A stretch of 64,000 bases of DNA from JBBQUN01 sp963717115 (lineage in GTDB: Bacteria; Actinomycetota; Acidimicrobiia; Acidimicrobiales; SZUA-35): contig CAVQVO010000002.1 in the NCBI GenBank assembly GCA_963717115.1, positions 682,001 through 746,000 on the forward strand, read 5' to 3'. Each line of letters starts with the position of its first letter. The first letter of the stretch is position 1. Below, piece by piece: positions 55,403 through 63,871 of this stretch. The notes beneath the pieces are model-generated. The model saw nothing but the letters and a program-made list of their open reading frames with translations. It did no database searches and was not told where the DNA came from. The translations under genes were made by a program, and so were the position numbers.

Positions 55403-56634
55403 GGAGCGGCCCTCATGCGATGGTGAATTCGGCGACGATCACGTGGTCTCCCGGATGCTGGTCGGGGTGCCACGCACAACGACAGCGCGTCCTGCAGCTC
55501 ACCTTTGATCACCGCGGCCTGGATCGCCGCGCCGGCCGCCACCACGTGGTCGGGGTTCACGGTCGTGCTGGGTTTGCGGCCCCCGGTCAAGCGGCGCACG
55601 AACTCCTGCACGGCCGGGATCCGGGTCGATCCCCCGACCAGGATCACCTGATCGATGTCGTCGGCGGTGACGTTGGCGTCGGCCATCGCCCCCTCGATCG
55701 GAGGGCGGCATCGTTCCACCAGATCCTTGGTCAGCGCGTCGAACTCGGACCGGCGCATCGTGGTCTCGAGGTGCTTGGGTCCGTCGGCGTCGGCGGTGAT
55801 GAACGGCAGATCGATGTGGGCCTCGGCGACGGTCGAGAGCTCGGTCTTCGCCTTCTCGGCCGCCTCATGGAGTCGCTGCAACGCCTGGGGCTGCTGCCGA
55901 AGATCGATGCTGAACCCGGTGACGAAATCGTCGGCCAACCTGTCGACGATCCGCCGATCGAAGTCGTCCCCGCCGAGGTTCGTGTCACCGGCCGTGGCCC
56001 GGACCTCGATCACGCCGTCGCCCACCTCGAGCAGGCTCACGTCGAAGGTTCCGCCGCCGAGATCGACGACGAGGATCGTCTCGGACCGAGATCGGTCCAG
56101 CCCGTAGGCCAAGGCGGCCGCCATCGGTTCGTCGACGATGCGCAGCACCTCGACCCCGGCGATCTTGCCGGCATCCTTGGTGGCCTGACGCTGGGCCTCG
56201 CCGAAGTACGCCGGAACGGTGATCACCGCCTCGGTGACGCGTTCACCGATGAACTTGGAGGCGTCGTCGACCAGCTTGCGGATCACCTGCGCCGAGATCT
56301 CCTCGGGTGCATGCGCCCTTCCATCGACGGCGAACCGGGCGCCACCCCCTGGGCCGGCCTCGACCGCAGAGGACACCGCATCGAGCTCATCGGCGACCTC
56401 GTCGAACCGACGGCCGATGAGGCGCTTCGCCGAGGCGATCGTTCCCTTGGGGTTCAGCACGGCCTGGCGTCGCGCCACCTGACCGACCAGGCGCCCACCG
56501 TCCTTGGTGAACGCGACGAGGGACGGGGTCGTCCGCGACCCCTCGGCATTGGGCACGATCGTGGGCTGCCCACCTTCCATCACGGCGACCACCGAGTTCG
56601 TCGTTCCCAGATCGATTCCCACCGCTCGTCCCAC
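55399..56634 (-). CDS. Hsp70/DnaK ATPase-domain-only protein
   Basis: A DnaK nucleotide-binding domain without the substrate-binding domain: 411 residues against ~620 in normal DnaK. All NBD motifs are present (GIDLGTTNSVVAV, VITVPAYFGEAQRQATKDAG, VVDLGGGTFDVSLLE, ILVGGSTRIPAVQEFV), but after VIKGELQDALSL the family sequence stops. From there codon third positions become AT-rich; a +1 shift near 55473 gives a GC-rich frame WHPDQHPGDHVIVAEFTIA ending at 55413, so the true end may be there. Neither frame contains a peptide-binding domain. The GTG at 56634 has GGGAGG 7 nt upstream. grpE follows directly; no dnaJ is seen. The main dnaK is presumably elsewhere. Confidence 0.85.
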   Translation of the reverse strand: MGRAVGIDLGTTNSVVAVMEGGQPTIVPNAEGSRTTPSLVAFTKDGGRLVGQVARRQAVLNPKGTIASAKRLIGRRFDEVADELDAVSSAVEAGPGGGARFAVDGRAHAPEEISAQVIRKLVDDASKFIGERVTEAVITVPAYFGEAQRQATKDAGKIAGVEVLRIVDEPMAAALAYGLDRSRSETILVVDLGGGTFDVSLLEVGDGVIEVRATAGDTNLGGDDFDRRIVDRLADDFVTGFSIDLRQQPQALQRLHEAAEKAKTELSTVAEAHIDLPFITADADGPKHLETTMRRSEFDALTKDLVERCRPPIEGAMADANVTADDIDQVILVGGSTRIPAVQEFVRRLTGGRKPSTTVNPDHVVAAGAAIQAAVIKGELQDALSLCVAPRPASGRPRDRRRIHHRMRAAP

Positions 56635-56725
56635 GAGGTGACCTCCCGATCGCATTCGGGTCAACGATGCTGCGCCTCGGTCAACGCTGTTGCTCAGCCC
56701 ATTCAACAAGCCATCAACCGACCGC

Positions 56726-56739
56726 AGGACGAACGGCCC
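56726..56739 (+). promoter_or_regulatory. DosR-like box upstream of the glutamate-synthase-like gene
   Basis: AGGACGAACGGCCC, nine of ten informative matches. TACGCT (56763-56768) is centred 33 bp downstream and lies 6 nt before the ATG at 56775: box at about -42 of a leaderless transcript. No -10 at that distance towards dnaK. Confidence 0.65.
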
Positions 56740-56774
56740 TGCAGGGGATCACGGCCTGGCCTTACGCTCCGACC

Positions 56775-58274
56775 ATGAACACCAAGAATGGACTCGCCGC
56801 CCTCGCCGCCGGCGCCCTGGGTGTCGCGGGATACGACCTGACCCAGCGACATCACGCGATCCTCCGCAACTTCCCACTGCTCGGGCATCTGCGGTACCTC
56901 CTCGAGGAGGTCGGCCCGGAGTTCCGTCAGTACATGGTCACGAGCAACACCGAAGAGAAGCCGTTCAGCCGCGATCAACGGCGTTGGATCTATGCGTCGG
57001 CCAAGCAACAGAACAACTACTTCGGGTTCGGAACGAGCCGTGACCTCGAGAGTTCCCCGAACTATCTGATCGTCAAGCACTCGCCGTTCCCCCTTCCCTC
57101 CCCCGTTCCGGGATCGCCCGGCTACGACGAGCGATACCGGATCCCCGCCGCCAAGACGCTCGGCGCCGCTCGGAGCCGGACCCACGCCTTCCGACCGGAG
57201 TCGGTGATCAACGTCTCGGCGATGAGCTTCGGTGCGCTCTCGGCCAACGCCATCGAGGCACTCAACCGGGGAGCCGCGATCGCCGGCTGTCTCCACAACA
57301 CCGGCGAGGGCGGAGTCTCGGATCATCATCGTCACGGCGGCGATCTGATCTGGCAGCTCGGCAGCGGCTACTTCGGTGCCCGCGACCAGCGAGGCCGCTT
57401 CGACCTCGCTCGCCTGTGCGACCAGGTGGCCGCCAATCCGGTCCGGGCGATCGAGATCAAGCTGAGTCAGGGAGCCAAACCGGGCCTCGGCGGGGTCCTT
57501 CCAGCAGCCAAGATCACGCCGGAGATCAGCCGGATCCGTGGCGTGCCGCAGGGACAGGATTGCATCAGTCCTGCGGCGCATCCCGAGTTCCACGACGCCG
57601 ACTCCCTCCTCGACTTCGTCGAACGCATCGCCACGGCGACCGGACTCCCGGTCGGGATCAAGTCGGCCGTCGGAGAACAGGCACTGTGGCACGATCTCGC
57701 CGAGATCATGGCGACGCAGGACCGAGGGGTCGACTTCATCACCATCGACGGGGGCGAGGGAGGAACCGGGGCCGGCCCGCTGGTGTTCACCGACCAGGTC
57801 GCCCTGCCCTTCAAGGTCGGGTTCGCCAACGTGTACCGGGAGTTCGCCGAGCGCGGCATCGCCGACCGCGTGGTGTTCATCGGTTCGGGCAAGCTCGGAT
57901 TTCCCCACGAGACGCTGTTCGCCTTCGGACTCGGTTGCGACATGGTCAACGTCGGCCGAGAGGCCATGATGGCCATCGGCTGCATCCAGGCCCAGCGCTG
58001 CCACACCGGTAAGTGCCCGGCGGGGGTCGCGACGCAGAACCCGTGGCTGGTGCACGGCCTCGACCCCGACCTGAAATCCGCCCGGCTGGCCAACTACGTC
58101 ACCGTGCTGCGCAAGGAGCTCCTGGCGCTCAGCCGGGCCTGCGGGGTCGACCATCCGGCCCGGGTCTCCCTCGACCACTTCGACGTGCTCGACGACCGGT
58201 TCGGCACCCGACCGGCCCGCGAGGTGTTCGGCTATCTCCCCGACTGGGGCGTGCCGTCGACGGTGACCGCCTGA
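56775..58274 (+). CDS. FMN-binding glutamate synthase family protein
   Basis: A 499-residue protein of the glutamate-synthase central/FMN domain type, without the glutaminase or beta subunits. A hydrophobic N-terminal segment (LAALAAGALGVAGYDL) may anchor it. The FMN domain shows INVSAMSFGALSANAIEAL, NTGEGGVSDHH, KLSQGAKPGLGGVLP, DFITIDGGEGGTGAGP, and a 3Fe-4S-type cluster motif CIQAQRCHTGKCPAGVATQ. Without a glutaminase domain it cannot be a normal GOGAT; ammonia- or ferredoxin-linked activity is conceivable but unproven. Its last 43 bp overlap the convergent Mg2+-type ATPase gene. Confidence 0.88.
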   Translation: MNTKNGLAALAAGALGVAGYDLTQRHHAILRNFPLLGHLRYLLEEVGPEFRQYMVTSNTEEKPFSRDQRRWIYASAKQQNNYFGFGTSRDLESSPNYLIVKHSPFPLPSPVPGSPGYDERYRIPAAKTLGAARSRTHAFRPESVINVSAMSFGALSANAIEALNRGAAIAGCLHNTGEGGVSDHHRHGGDLIWQLGSGYFGARDQRGRFDLARLCDQVAANPVRAIEIKLSQGAKPGLGGVLPAAKITPEISRIRGVPQGQDCISPAAHPEFHDADSLLDFVERIATATGLPVGIKSAVGEQALWHDLAEIMATQDRGVDFITIDGGEGGTGAGPLVFTDQVALPFKVGFANVYREFAERGIADRVVFIGSGKLGFPHETLFAFGLGCDMVNVGREAMMAIGCIQAQRCHTGKCPAGVATQNPWLVHGLDPDLKSARLANYVTVLRKELLALSRACGVDHPARVSLDHFDVLDDRFGTRPAREVFGYLPDWGVPSTVTA

Positions 58275-60805
58275 GTGGGCGTTGAACGGGTCGGCCTCCA
58301 CAACCGCTGTTTGGCCCATTCGGTCACGGCCACGTAACCGACGATCAGGGCCGCGAGTGCGCCGAGCATCCCGATCGAGGGCTGCGACAGACCGAGGTCG
58401 GCGGCGAGCGCCGTGAATGGCAGACCGACCGTCACCACTGCGACCAGGCCCGAGGTGACCAGGAGGGTCGTGCCGGGTCGGCTCCGCCACGCCGGTCGCC
58501 GGGTTCGCAGTACGAGCATCACGGCGAGTTCGGTCGCCGTCGACTCGATGAACCACCCCGTTCGGAACAGGTCGGCCCCGGCTCCGAAACCGAGTCGGAG
58601 GATCAGGAACGTCCCGATGTCGAACACCGAACTGATCAGCCCGAACACGATCATGAACCGTCTCAGGGCCCGGTTGTCCCAGCCGTGGGGCTCGACCACG
58701 GCCTCGGGATCCACCCGATCGCCGGCGATGGTGACACCCGGGATGTCCGACAGGAAGTTCAGCAACAGGATCTGTCGCGGAAGCAGAGGCAGGAACGGCA
58801 GGAAGGCGGTCGCGGCCGCCATCGAGATCATGTTGCCGAAGTTGGCCGAGATCGTGACCTGCACGTACTTGAGGGTGTTGGCCAGGACCTGACGGCCCTC
58901 ACGAATCCCTTCGGCCAGGACGGCCAGGTCCTTGTCGAGCAGGACCACGGCCGCCGAGTACTTGGCGACGTCGACGGCACGGTCGACCGAGATGCCCACA
59001 TCGGCTCCGAGGAGCGACGGCGCGTCGTTGATGCCATCGCCGAGGTAGCCCACGGTGTGGCCGGAACGCCGGAGCGAGGCGACGATCGCCTCCTTGTCGA
59101 GCGGTTCGATCTCGGCGAACACACTCGTGGCGGCGATCCGCTCGTCACGGCCGGCCGGATCGAGAGCGGCGAGATCGGCCCCGGTGAGGACCTGCGACGC
59201 ATCGAGACCCACGGCCGTTGCGGCGTGGATCGCCGCAAAACGGTTGTCCCCGGTGATCAACTTGGTCACGACACCGAGCGAGGCGAGTTCGGCGATGGCA
59301 GCGACGGCGTCGGCCTTGGGTGGGTCCGAGAAGCAGAGGAGGCCGGCGAACTCGAGACCGGACTCGTCCTCGGGGTCGAGGGTGGTCCGTTCGAACCCGT
59401 CGAAGGACCTCGTCGCCAGCCCGAGTACTCGGTACCCATCGGCCGAGAGCTCCTCGAAACGCCGACGCACCGAGCCCTGCGCGTCGGCGGACATCGCGCA
59501 TCGAGACAGGACCGATTCGAGGGCCCCTTTGGTGATGAGGAGGGGCGCGCCGCCATCGAGCACGAGCAGGGTGAGGAGCCGTCGACCGAAGTCGTACGGG
59601 ATCTCGTCGAGCACCGGAACCGGCCGGTCGTCGGGTCCGCCGCTCGAGGCGATGGCCTGGTCGATCGGATTCGGGAAGCTGCGTTGACCGGTGGCGTTGA
59701 TCCAGGCCAATCGACGAACCGCGTCCGACGGGTTCCCCTCCGGATCGAGGGCCGCGTCGAGCGTGACCGTGCCGTTGGTGAGCGTGCCGGTCTTGTCGGT
59801 GCACAGCACATCGATCGCACCGATGTCCTCGATGGCGTCGAGTCGCTTGACGATGACCTGCCGGCGGGCCATCCGGCGGGCCCCGTGGGCCAGGGTCACC
59901 GTGACGATCGTGGGAAGCAACTGCGGCGTGAGACCCACGGCGAGGGCCAGCGAGAACAGCAGGGCCTGGACGACGGATCGGCCAAGGACCACGTTGACCA
60001 CGAACACGGCGGCGACGAGCAACCCGGCCGTGCGCATGATCAGGAGACCGAAGCGACGCAGTCCGAGCTCGAAGGCCGTCGGGACGTGGTCCTCGGCCAG
60101 CCGGGTGCGGATGCGGCCGAACTCGGTGTCGCCGCCGACGCAGACCACGAGCGCGCGGCCCGATCCCGACACGATGTGGGTTCCGCTCCACAGGCTGTTC
60201 GATCGTTTGGCCAGGACCGTGCCGGCATCGAGAACGCCCGGCCGCTTCTCGACCGGAAAGCTCTCTCCGGTCAGCGCCGATTCGTCGACGAGCAAGGAAT
60301 CGGCGTCGAGCACCCGGGCATCACCGGCGATCACGTCGCCGGCCCGGAGGATCAGGAGATCCCCGACCACCACGTCGTCGAGCGTGACCTCCACCTCGGC
60401 GCCGCTGCGTCGGACGTCGGCGTGGACTCGCACCGATGCCAGCAGCTCTTCGACGGCGCGGACCGCTCCCCGCTCCTGGACGAAGCCCAGCGACGCACTG
60501 GCAGCGGTGATGGCCAGGATGATCCCACCGTCGATCAGATCACCGAGACCCATCGAGAGCGCCGTGGCGGCCAGCAGCAGCAAGACGATCGGTGAGTCCA
60601 GCTGACGCAGCATCAGCCGCCAACCCGGCATTCGAGTCGGCGCATGGAAGGACGAGTTCGCTGCCGATCGGCGAGCCGCCTCGTCGCGGTCCAGACCGTC
60701 GGGGCCCGAGGTGACCCGATCGAACAACGAGGCCTCCGGTGCCGTCCAGAACGGATCCGGGACGGCCCCCGAACCCGATGCCACGTCGTTCTCGGTGTGC
60801 GGCAT
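58232..60805 (-). CDS. P-type ATPase, Mg2+ type (IIIB, MgtA-like)
   Basis: An 857-residue pump. Motifs: ESALTGESFPVEK (actuator), M4 GLTPQLLPTIV as in MgtA/MgtB rather than the Ca2+-type PEGLPA, CTDKTGTLTNGTV (phosphorylated Asp), KLITGDNRFAA and GYLGDGINDAPSL. It would import Mg2+ using ATP. The ATG at 60805 has GGGAGG 9 nt upstream; the frame extends further upstream but antisense to ndh. Divergent from ndh with a 151-bp shared region. Confidence 0.9.
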   Translation of the reverse strand: MPHTENDVASGSGAVPDPFWTAPEASLFDRVTSGPDGLDRDEAARRSAANSSFHAPTRMPGWRLMLRQLDSPIVLLLLAATALSMGLGDLIDGGIILAITAASASLGFVQERGAVRAVEELLASVRVHADVRRSGAEVEVTLDDVVVGDLLILRAGDVIAGDARVLDADSLLVDESALTGESFPVEKRPGVLDAGTVLAKRSNSLWSGTHIVSGSGRALVVCVGGDTEFGRIRTRLAEDHVPTAFELGLRRFGLLIMRTAGLLVAAVFVVNVVLGRSVVQALLFSLALAVGLTPQLLPTIVTVTLAHGARRMARRQVIVKRLDAIEDIGAIDVLCTDKTGTLTNGTVTLDAALDPEGNPSDAVRRLAWINATGQRSFPNPIDQAIASSGGPDDRPVPVLDEIPYDFGRRLLTLLVLDGGAPLLITKGALESVLSRCAMSADAQGSVRRRFEELSADGYRVLGLATRSFDGFERTTLDPEDESGLEFAGLLCFSDPPKADAVAAIAELASLGVVTKLITGDNRFAAIHAATAVGLDASQVLTGADLAALDPAGRDERIAATSVFAEIEPLDKEAIVASLRRSGHTVGYLGDGINDAPSLLGADVGISVDRAVDVAKYSAAVVLLDKDLAVLAEGIREGRQVLANTLKYVQVTISANFGNMISMAAATAFLPFLPLLPRQILLLNFLSDIPGVTIAGDRVDPEAVVEPHGWDNRALRRFMIVFGLISSVFDIGTFLILRLGFGAGADLFRTGWFIESTATELAVMLVLRTRRPAWRSRPGTTLLVTSGLVAVVTVGLPFTALAADLGLSQPSIGMLGALAALIVGYVAVTEWAKQRLWRPTRSTPTQAVTVDGTPQSGR

Positions 60806-60825
60806 CCCGGTGTGCCTCCCGTGTC

Positions 60826-60839
60826 GGGCCGACGGTCCC
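60826..60839. promoter_or_regulatory. Exact DosR-like palindrome between mgtA-like gene and ndh
   Basis: On the minus strand GGGACCGTCGGCCC, ten of ten informative matches, the best in the window. Unlike the other boxes no -10 hexamer lies 32-34 bp away in either direction, and it is only 20 bp from the ATPase ATG. It may act differently (for instance as a repressor site) or be fortuitous. Confidence 0.4.
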
Positions 60840-60956
60840 AGGCTGCTCGACACCGTCGTGCGTCGGGCAGAGGACAACGTCCCCTCGTGCGGGTCTCCCC
60901 GATCCTCGCCAAGATGGTGACCGATCCGGCGTCCCGGGTCGGTCGAGGAGGCAGGC

Positions 60957-62246
60957 ATGACGGTTCCGCACGTCGTCGTCATCGGAGGGGGCTTCGGGGG
61001 GCTGGCGGCCGCACGCGGCCTGGCCGGGGACCCGGTCCGGATCACGCTCCTCGACCGGCGCAATCACCACCTCTTCCAGCCCCTGCTCTACCAGGTCGCC
61101 ACCGCCGGGCTGAACCCCTCCGACATCGCCCATCCGATTCGATCGCTGCTCGCCGACCAGGCGAACGCCACCGTGCTGCTCGCCGAGGTCGTCGGCATCG
61201 ACCCGGCCGAGCGTCGGGTCGTCGTCGACGACGGGACGGCCATCGGGTTCGACTACCTGGTGCTCGCCGTCGGCACGACCCATTCGTACTTCGGTCACCC
61301 CGAGTGGGAGCGTTTCGCGCCGGGCCTGAAGACCGTCGAGGACGCCCTGGAATTGCGGCGCCGAATCCTCGTCGCCTTCGAGCGCGCCGAGCGATCCGAC
61401 GATCCCGTCGAGCGGCGCCGGAACCTGACCTTCGTCGTCGTCGGCGCCGGACCGACCGGGGTCGAGATCGCCGGGGCCATCGCCGAGATCGCCTTCCGGA
61501 CGCTGACCGACGAGTTCCGGTCGATCGATCCGTCGGCGGCCGAGATCATCCTGCTCGAGGGGACCGACCGGGTCTTGCGGAGCTACCCGGATTCACTCTC
61601 GAAGAAGGCCGAACGACAACTCCGAGATCTCGGGGTCGATGTCCGGCTCGGCGTGACGGTGACCGGCATCGACGACCGGGTGGTGACGACCGACCACGGA
61701 CCGATCGCCGCCCGCACCGCGATCTGGTGTGCCGGCAACCAGGCGTCGCCGCTCGCCGCCATGCTCGGCGGACCGACCGACCGGGCCGGTCGGGCCGAGG
61801 TCGGTCCCGACCTCTCGATCCCGGGGTGTCCGCGCCTGTTCGCGATCGGCGACGTCGCCCACACGATCTCCGACGGCGAAGCGGTCCCGGGGGTCGCGCA
61901 GGGCGCGATCCAGGGAGGCGCGCACGTCGCCCGAGCCATTCGGGCCGATCTCGATCGATCGGCCCGCCCCCGGTTCCGCTATCGCAACAAGGGCGAGTTG
62001 GCGACGATCGGGCGTTCCTCGGCGGTCGGCGTCATCGGTCGCCTTCGCCTCTCGGGCTGGATCGCCTGGATGGCGTGGTGGTCGGTGCACATCTTCTTCC
62101 TCATCGATTTCCGCCACCGCCTGTCGGTCATGTTCAGCTGGGCGTGGAGCTACGTGACGTTCCGACGGGAGGCCCGCTTGATCACGACGCCGTGGCAGCC
62201 CACGGCGTCGACCGATGTCGACGAGGATCGGGAACTCGATCCCTGA
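60957..62246 (+). CDS. ndh: Type II NADH dehydrogenase
   Basis: A 429-residue single-subunit NADH:quinone oxidoreductase, non-proton-pumping. The FAD site is VVVIGGGFGGLAAARGL (N-terminus), the NAD site VVVGAGPTGVEIAGAIAE (~165), and the family quinone-region pattern is AIQGGAHVARAI. C-terminal hydrophobic segments (WIAWMAWWSVHIFFLIDF) attach it to the membrane. GAGGAGG lies upstream of the ATG. NDH-2 maintains redox balance when the respiratory chain is limited, which fits the stress setting. Confidence 0.93.
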   Translation: MTVPHVVVIGGGFGGLAAARGLAGDPVRITLLDRRNHHLFQPLLYQVATAGLNPSDIAHPIRSLLADQANATVLLAEVVGIDPAERRVVVDDGTAIGFDYLVLAVGTTHSYFGHPEWERFAPGLKTVEDALELRRRILVAFERAERSDDPVERRRNLTFVVVGAGPTGVEIAGAIAEIAFRTLTDEFRSIDPSAAEIILLEGTDRVLRSYPDSLSKKAERQLRDLGVDVRLGVTVTGIDDRVVTTDHGPIAARTAIWCAGNQASPLAAMLGGPTDRAGRAEVGPDLSIPGCPRLFAIGDVAHTISDGEAVPGVAQGAIQGGAHVARAIRADLDRSARPRFRYRNKGELATIGRSSAVGVIGRLRLSGWIAWMAWWSVHIFFLIDFRHRLSVMFSWAWSYVTFRREARLITTPWQPTASTDVDEDRELDP

Positions 62247-62262
62247 CCCGGTCGAGGGGCCA

Positions 62263-63168
62263 TCACCGGGATTCGGGAACGAAGACCTGCAACGCCAAGC
62301 GGTCCTTGGCGACCACGAAGGATCCGTTCCCGACGAAGACCTCACCGTCGGCGGCCAGCTCGGTCTGCTCGAGCCGGGTCTCCACATCGATCCAGTTCAC
62401 GAGGCGCCGGGTGTACACGTCCGACCGGGCCAGACGGCCGGAGACCAGCGCTCCGATCAGCCGGGCCCGGGCGAAGCGCTTGCTCCCATCGACGACACGC
62501 AGGTCGAGGAGACCGTCGTCGAGACGCGGCCGCCCGGCGGGAACGAAACCGGCGGGCTCGTAGTCACCATTGCCGATGAAGACCATCCACACCTTGGTCG
62601 GTCGCCCGTCGATCCGGGCATCGAACGGTTCCCCCTCGGCCAGGACCTTCAGGAGCGCAACGACCGTCGCCGGCCACTTCCCCAGCCGATCCTCCTTGGC
62701 CTCGCGGTGCTGCACGAACCGGGCGTAGGAACCGAAGCTCGCCGTGTTCAGGAAGAGACGCCCGTCGATGCTCCCGGTGTCGATCGCCACCACCCGCCCG
62801 CCTGCGACCGCAGCAATGGCCTCCTCGATCGACCCGATCCCGAGATCGCGGGCGAAATGGTTGAGCGTGCCGCCCGGGAACACGGCGAGCGGGATCCCGG
62901 CTCCGATGGCCGCTGCTGCCGCCGAGCCGACCGTTCCGTCGCCGCCGAGCACGCCGAGGGCCGTCGAACGGCGAGCAGCCGAATCCATGGCATCGACGAG
63001 CTGATCGGGCTGTTCGACCCGCACGATCTCGGCGTCGGGCAGCGCGGTCGAGAGCTCTGCGAGATCCTCCCCATGGGAATCCGGACCCGATGCCGCGTTG
63101 ACCACGACACAGAGGCCCCTGCCCGTCGACGACGGACGGGTCGCCGCCAGCTTGCCGATTCCGTTCAT
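62263..63168 (-). CDS. Diacylglycerol/lipid kinase family protein
   Basis: A 301-residue protein with the DAGK catalytic fold: CVVVNAASGPDS, the nucleotide-binding GGDGTVGSAAAAA, FPGGTLNHFARDLG, and GVDLRV-like C-terminal LRLDDGLLDLRVVDG. It phosphorylates a lipid (diacylglycerol, sphingosine-like or undecaprenol) or is a YegS-type relative; the substrate is not clear. Convergent with ndh (17-nt gap). Confidence 0.88.
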   Translation of the reverse strand: MNGIGKLAATRPSSTGRGLCVVVNAASGPDSHGEDLAELSTALPDAEIVRVEQPDQLVDAMDSAARRSTALGVLGGDGTVGSAAAAAIGAGIPLAVFPGGTLNHFARDLGIGSIEEAIAAVAGGRVVAIDTGSIDGRLFLNTASFGSYARFVQHREAKEDRLGKWPATVVALLKVLAEGEPFDARIDGRPTKVWMVFIGNGDYEPAGFVPAGRPRLDDGLLDLRVVDGSKRFARARLIGALVSGRLARSDVYTRRLVNWIDVETRLEQTELAADGEVFVGNGSFVVAKDRLALQVFVPESR

Positions 63169-63271
63169 GGCCGAACTCGCATCGCAGCGTCCTACCGCCG
63201 GCGGTTCGTCTCAAACCGAGCGATGATCCTCGGCCGCTCCGAATCCGGGTGGATCGGCGGCGGTGGGCATC

Positions 63272-63871
63272 TCAGCGGTCGGTGTGCTCGAGCCAGCGCA
63301 TCCCCGAGAGGCACTGGTAGGCGACGGCGAAGTATCGACGGGGCCGGCGGTAGCGCGACCGCAGGACCAGGTCCACCCGTGCGTAACGGCGGTTGAAGGG
63401 TTGGCAGACGAGTTCGACGGACAGCGGTGGTGCGGCATACGGCATCCGCAACACACCCATCACACCTCGCGGCCAGTCGCCGACGGACCGATCCCGATCG
63501 TCGAGAGTTCGGATCTCCTCACCGAGTCGGAGTCCGTCGCCACGGTGCCCGACCACGCCGTCGAGGAACCGCTCGGGATCGCAGTCGAACAGGCGGACGA
63601 GCCGGCTGTCGTGCCCGGGCCACGAGTGGCTCCCGTTGCCCACCATCGGGCCGGGCCGCATCGTTGCGCTGCGAACCCCGTAACCCTGCGGCGTGGCGGA
63701 GCGAACCATCGAGTCGATCTCGACCGGCGGGAGCCAGCAGGGTCGAGGCGGTTCACTGCTCGCGGGCTCGTCGATGAAGAACGACTCCCCGTCGCCGTAG
63801 GAGAAGCACCGATTGGGCGTCGTGTCGGTCGGGCCGGGATCGACCTCGACGATTCGGTGCCGAGTGCGCAT
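63272..63871 (-). CDS. Hypothetical protein
   Basis: A 199-residue soluble frame starting MRTRHRIVEVDPGPTDTTPNRCFSYGDGESFFIDEP. It contains VRSATPQGYGVRSATMRPGP and ends RYRRPRRYFAVAYQCLSGMRWLEHTDR; three cysteines, no hydrophobic helix. GC-rich third positions support this strand over the overlapping plus-strand frame. I do not recognise a family. The frame is open further upstream to 63985, so the start is uncertain. Confidence 0.5.
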   Translation of the reverse strand: MRTRHRIVEVDPGPTDTTPNRCFSYGDGESFFIDEPASSEPPRPCWLPPVEIDSMVRSATPQGYGVRSATMRPGPMVGNGSHSWPGHDSRLVRLFDCDPERFLDGVVGHRGDGLRLGEEIRTLDDRDRSVGDWPRGVMGVLRMPYAAPPLSVELVCQPFNRRYARVDLVLRSRYRRPRRYFAVAYQCLSGMRWLEHTDR

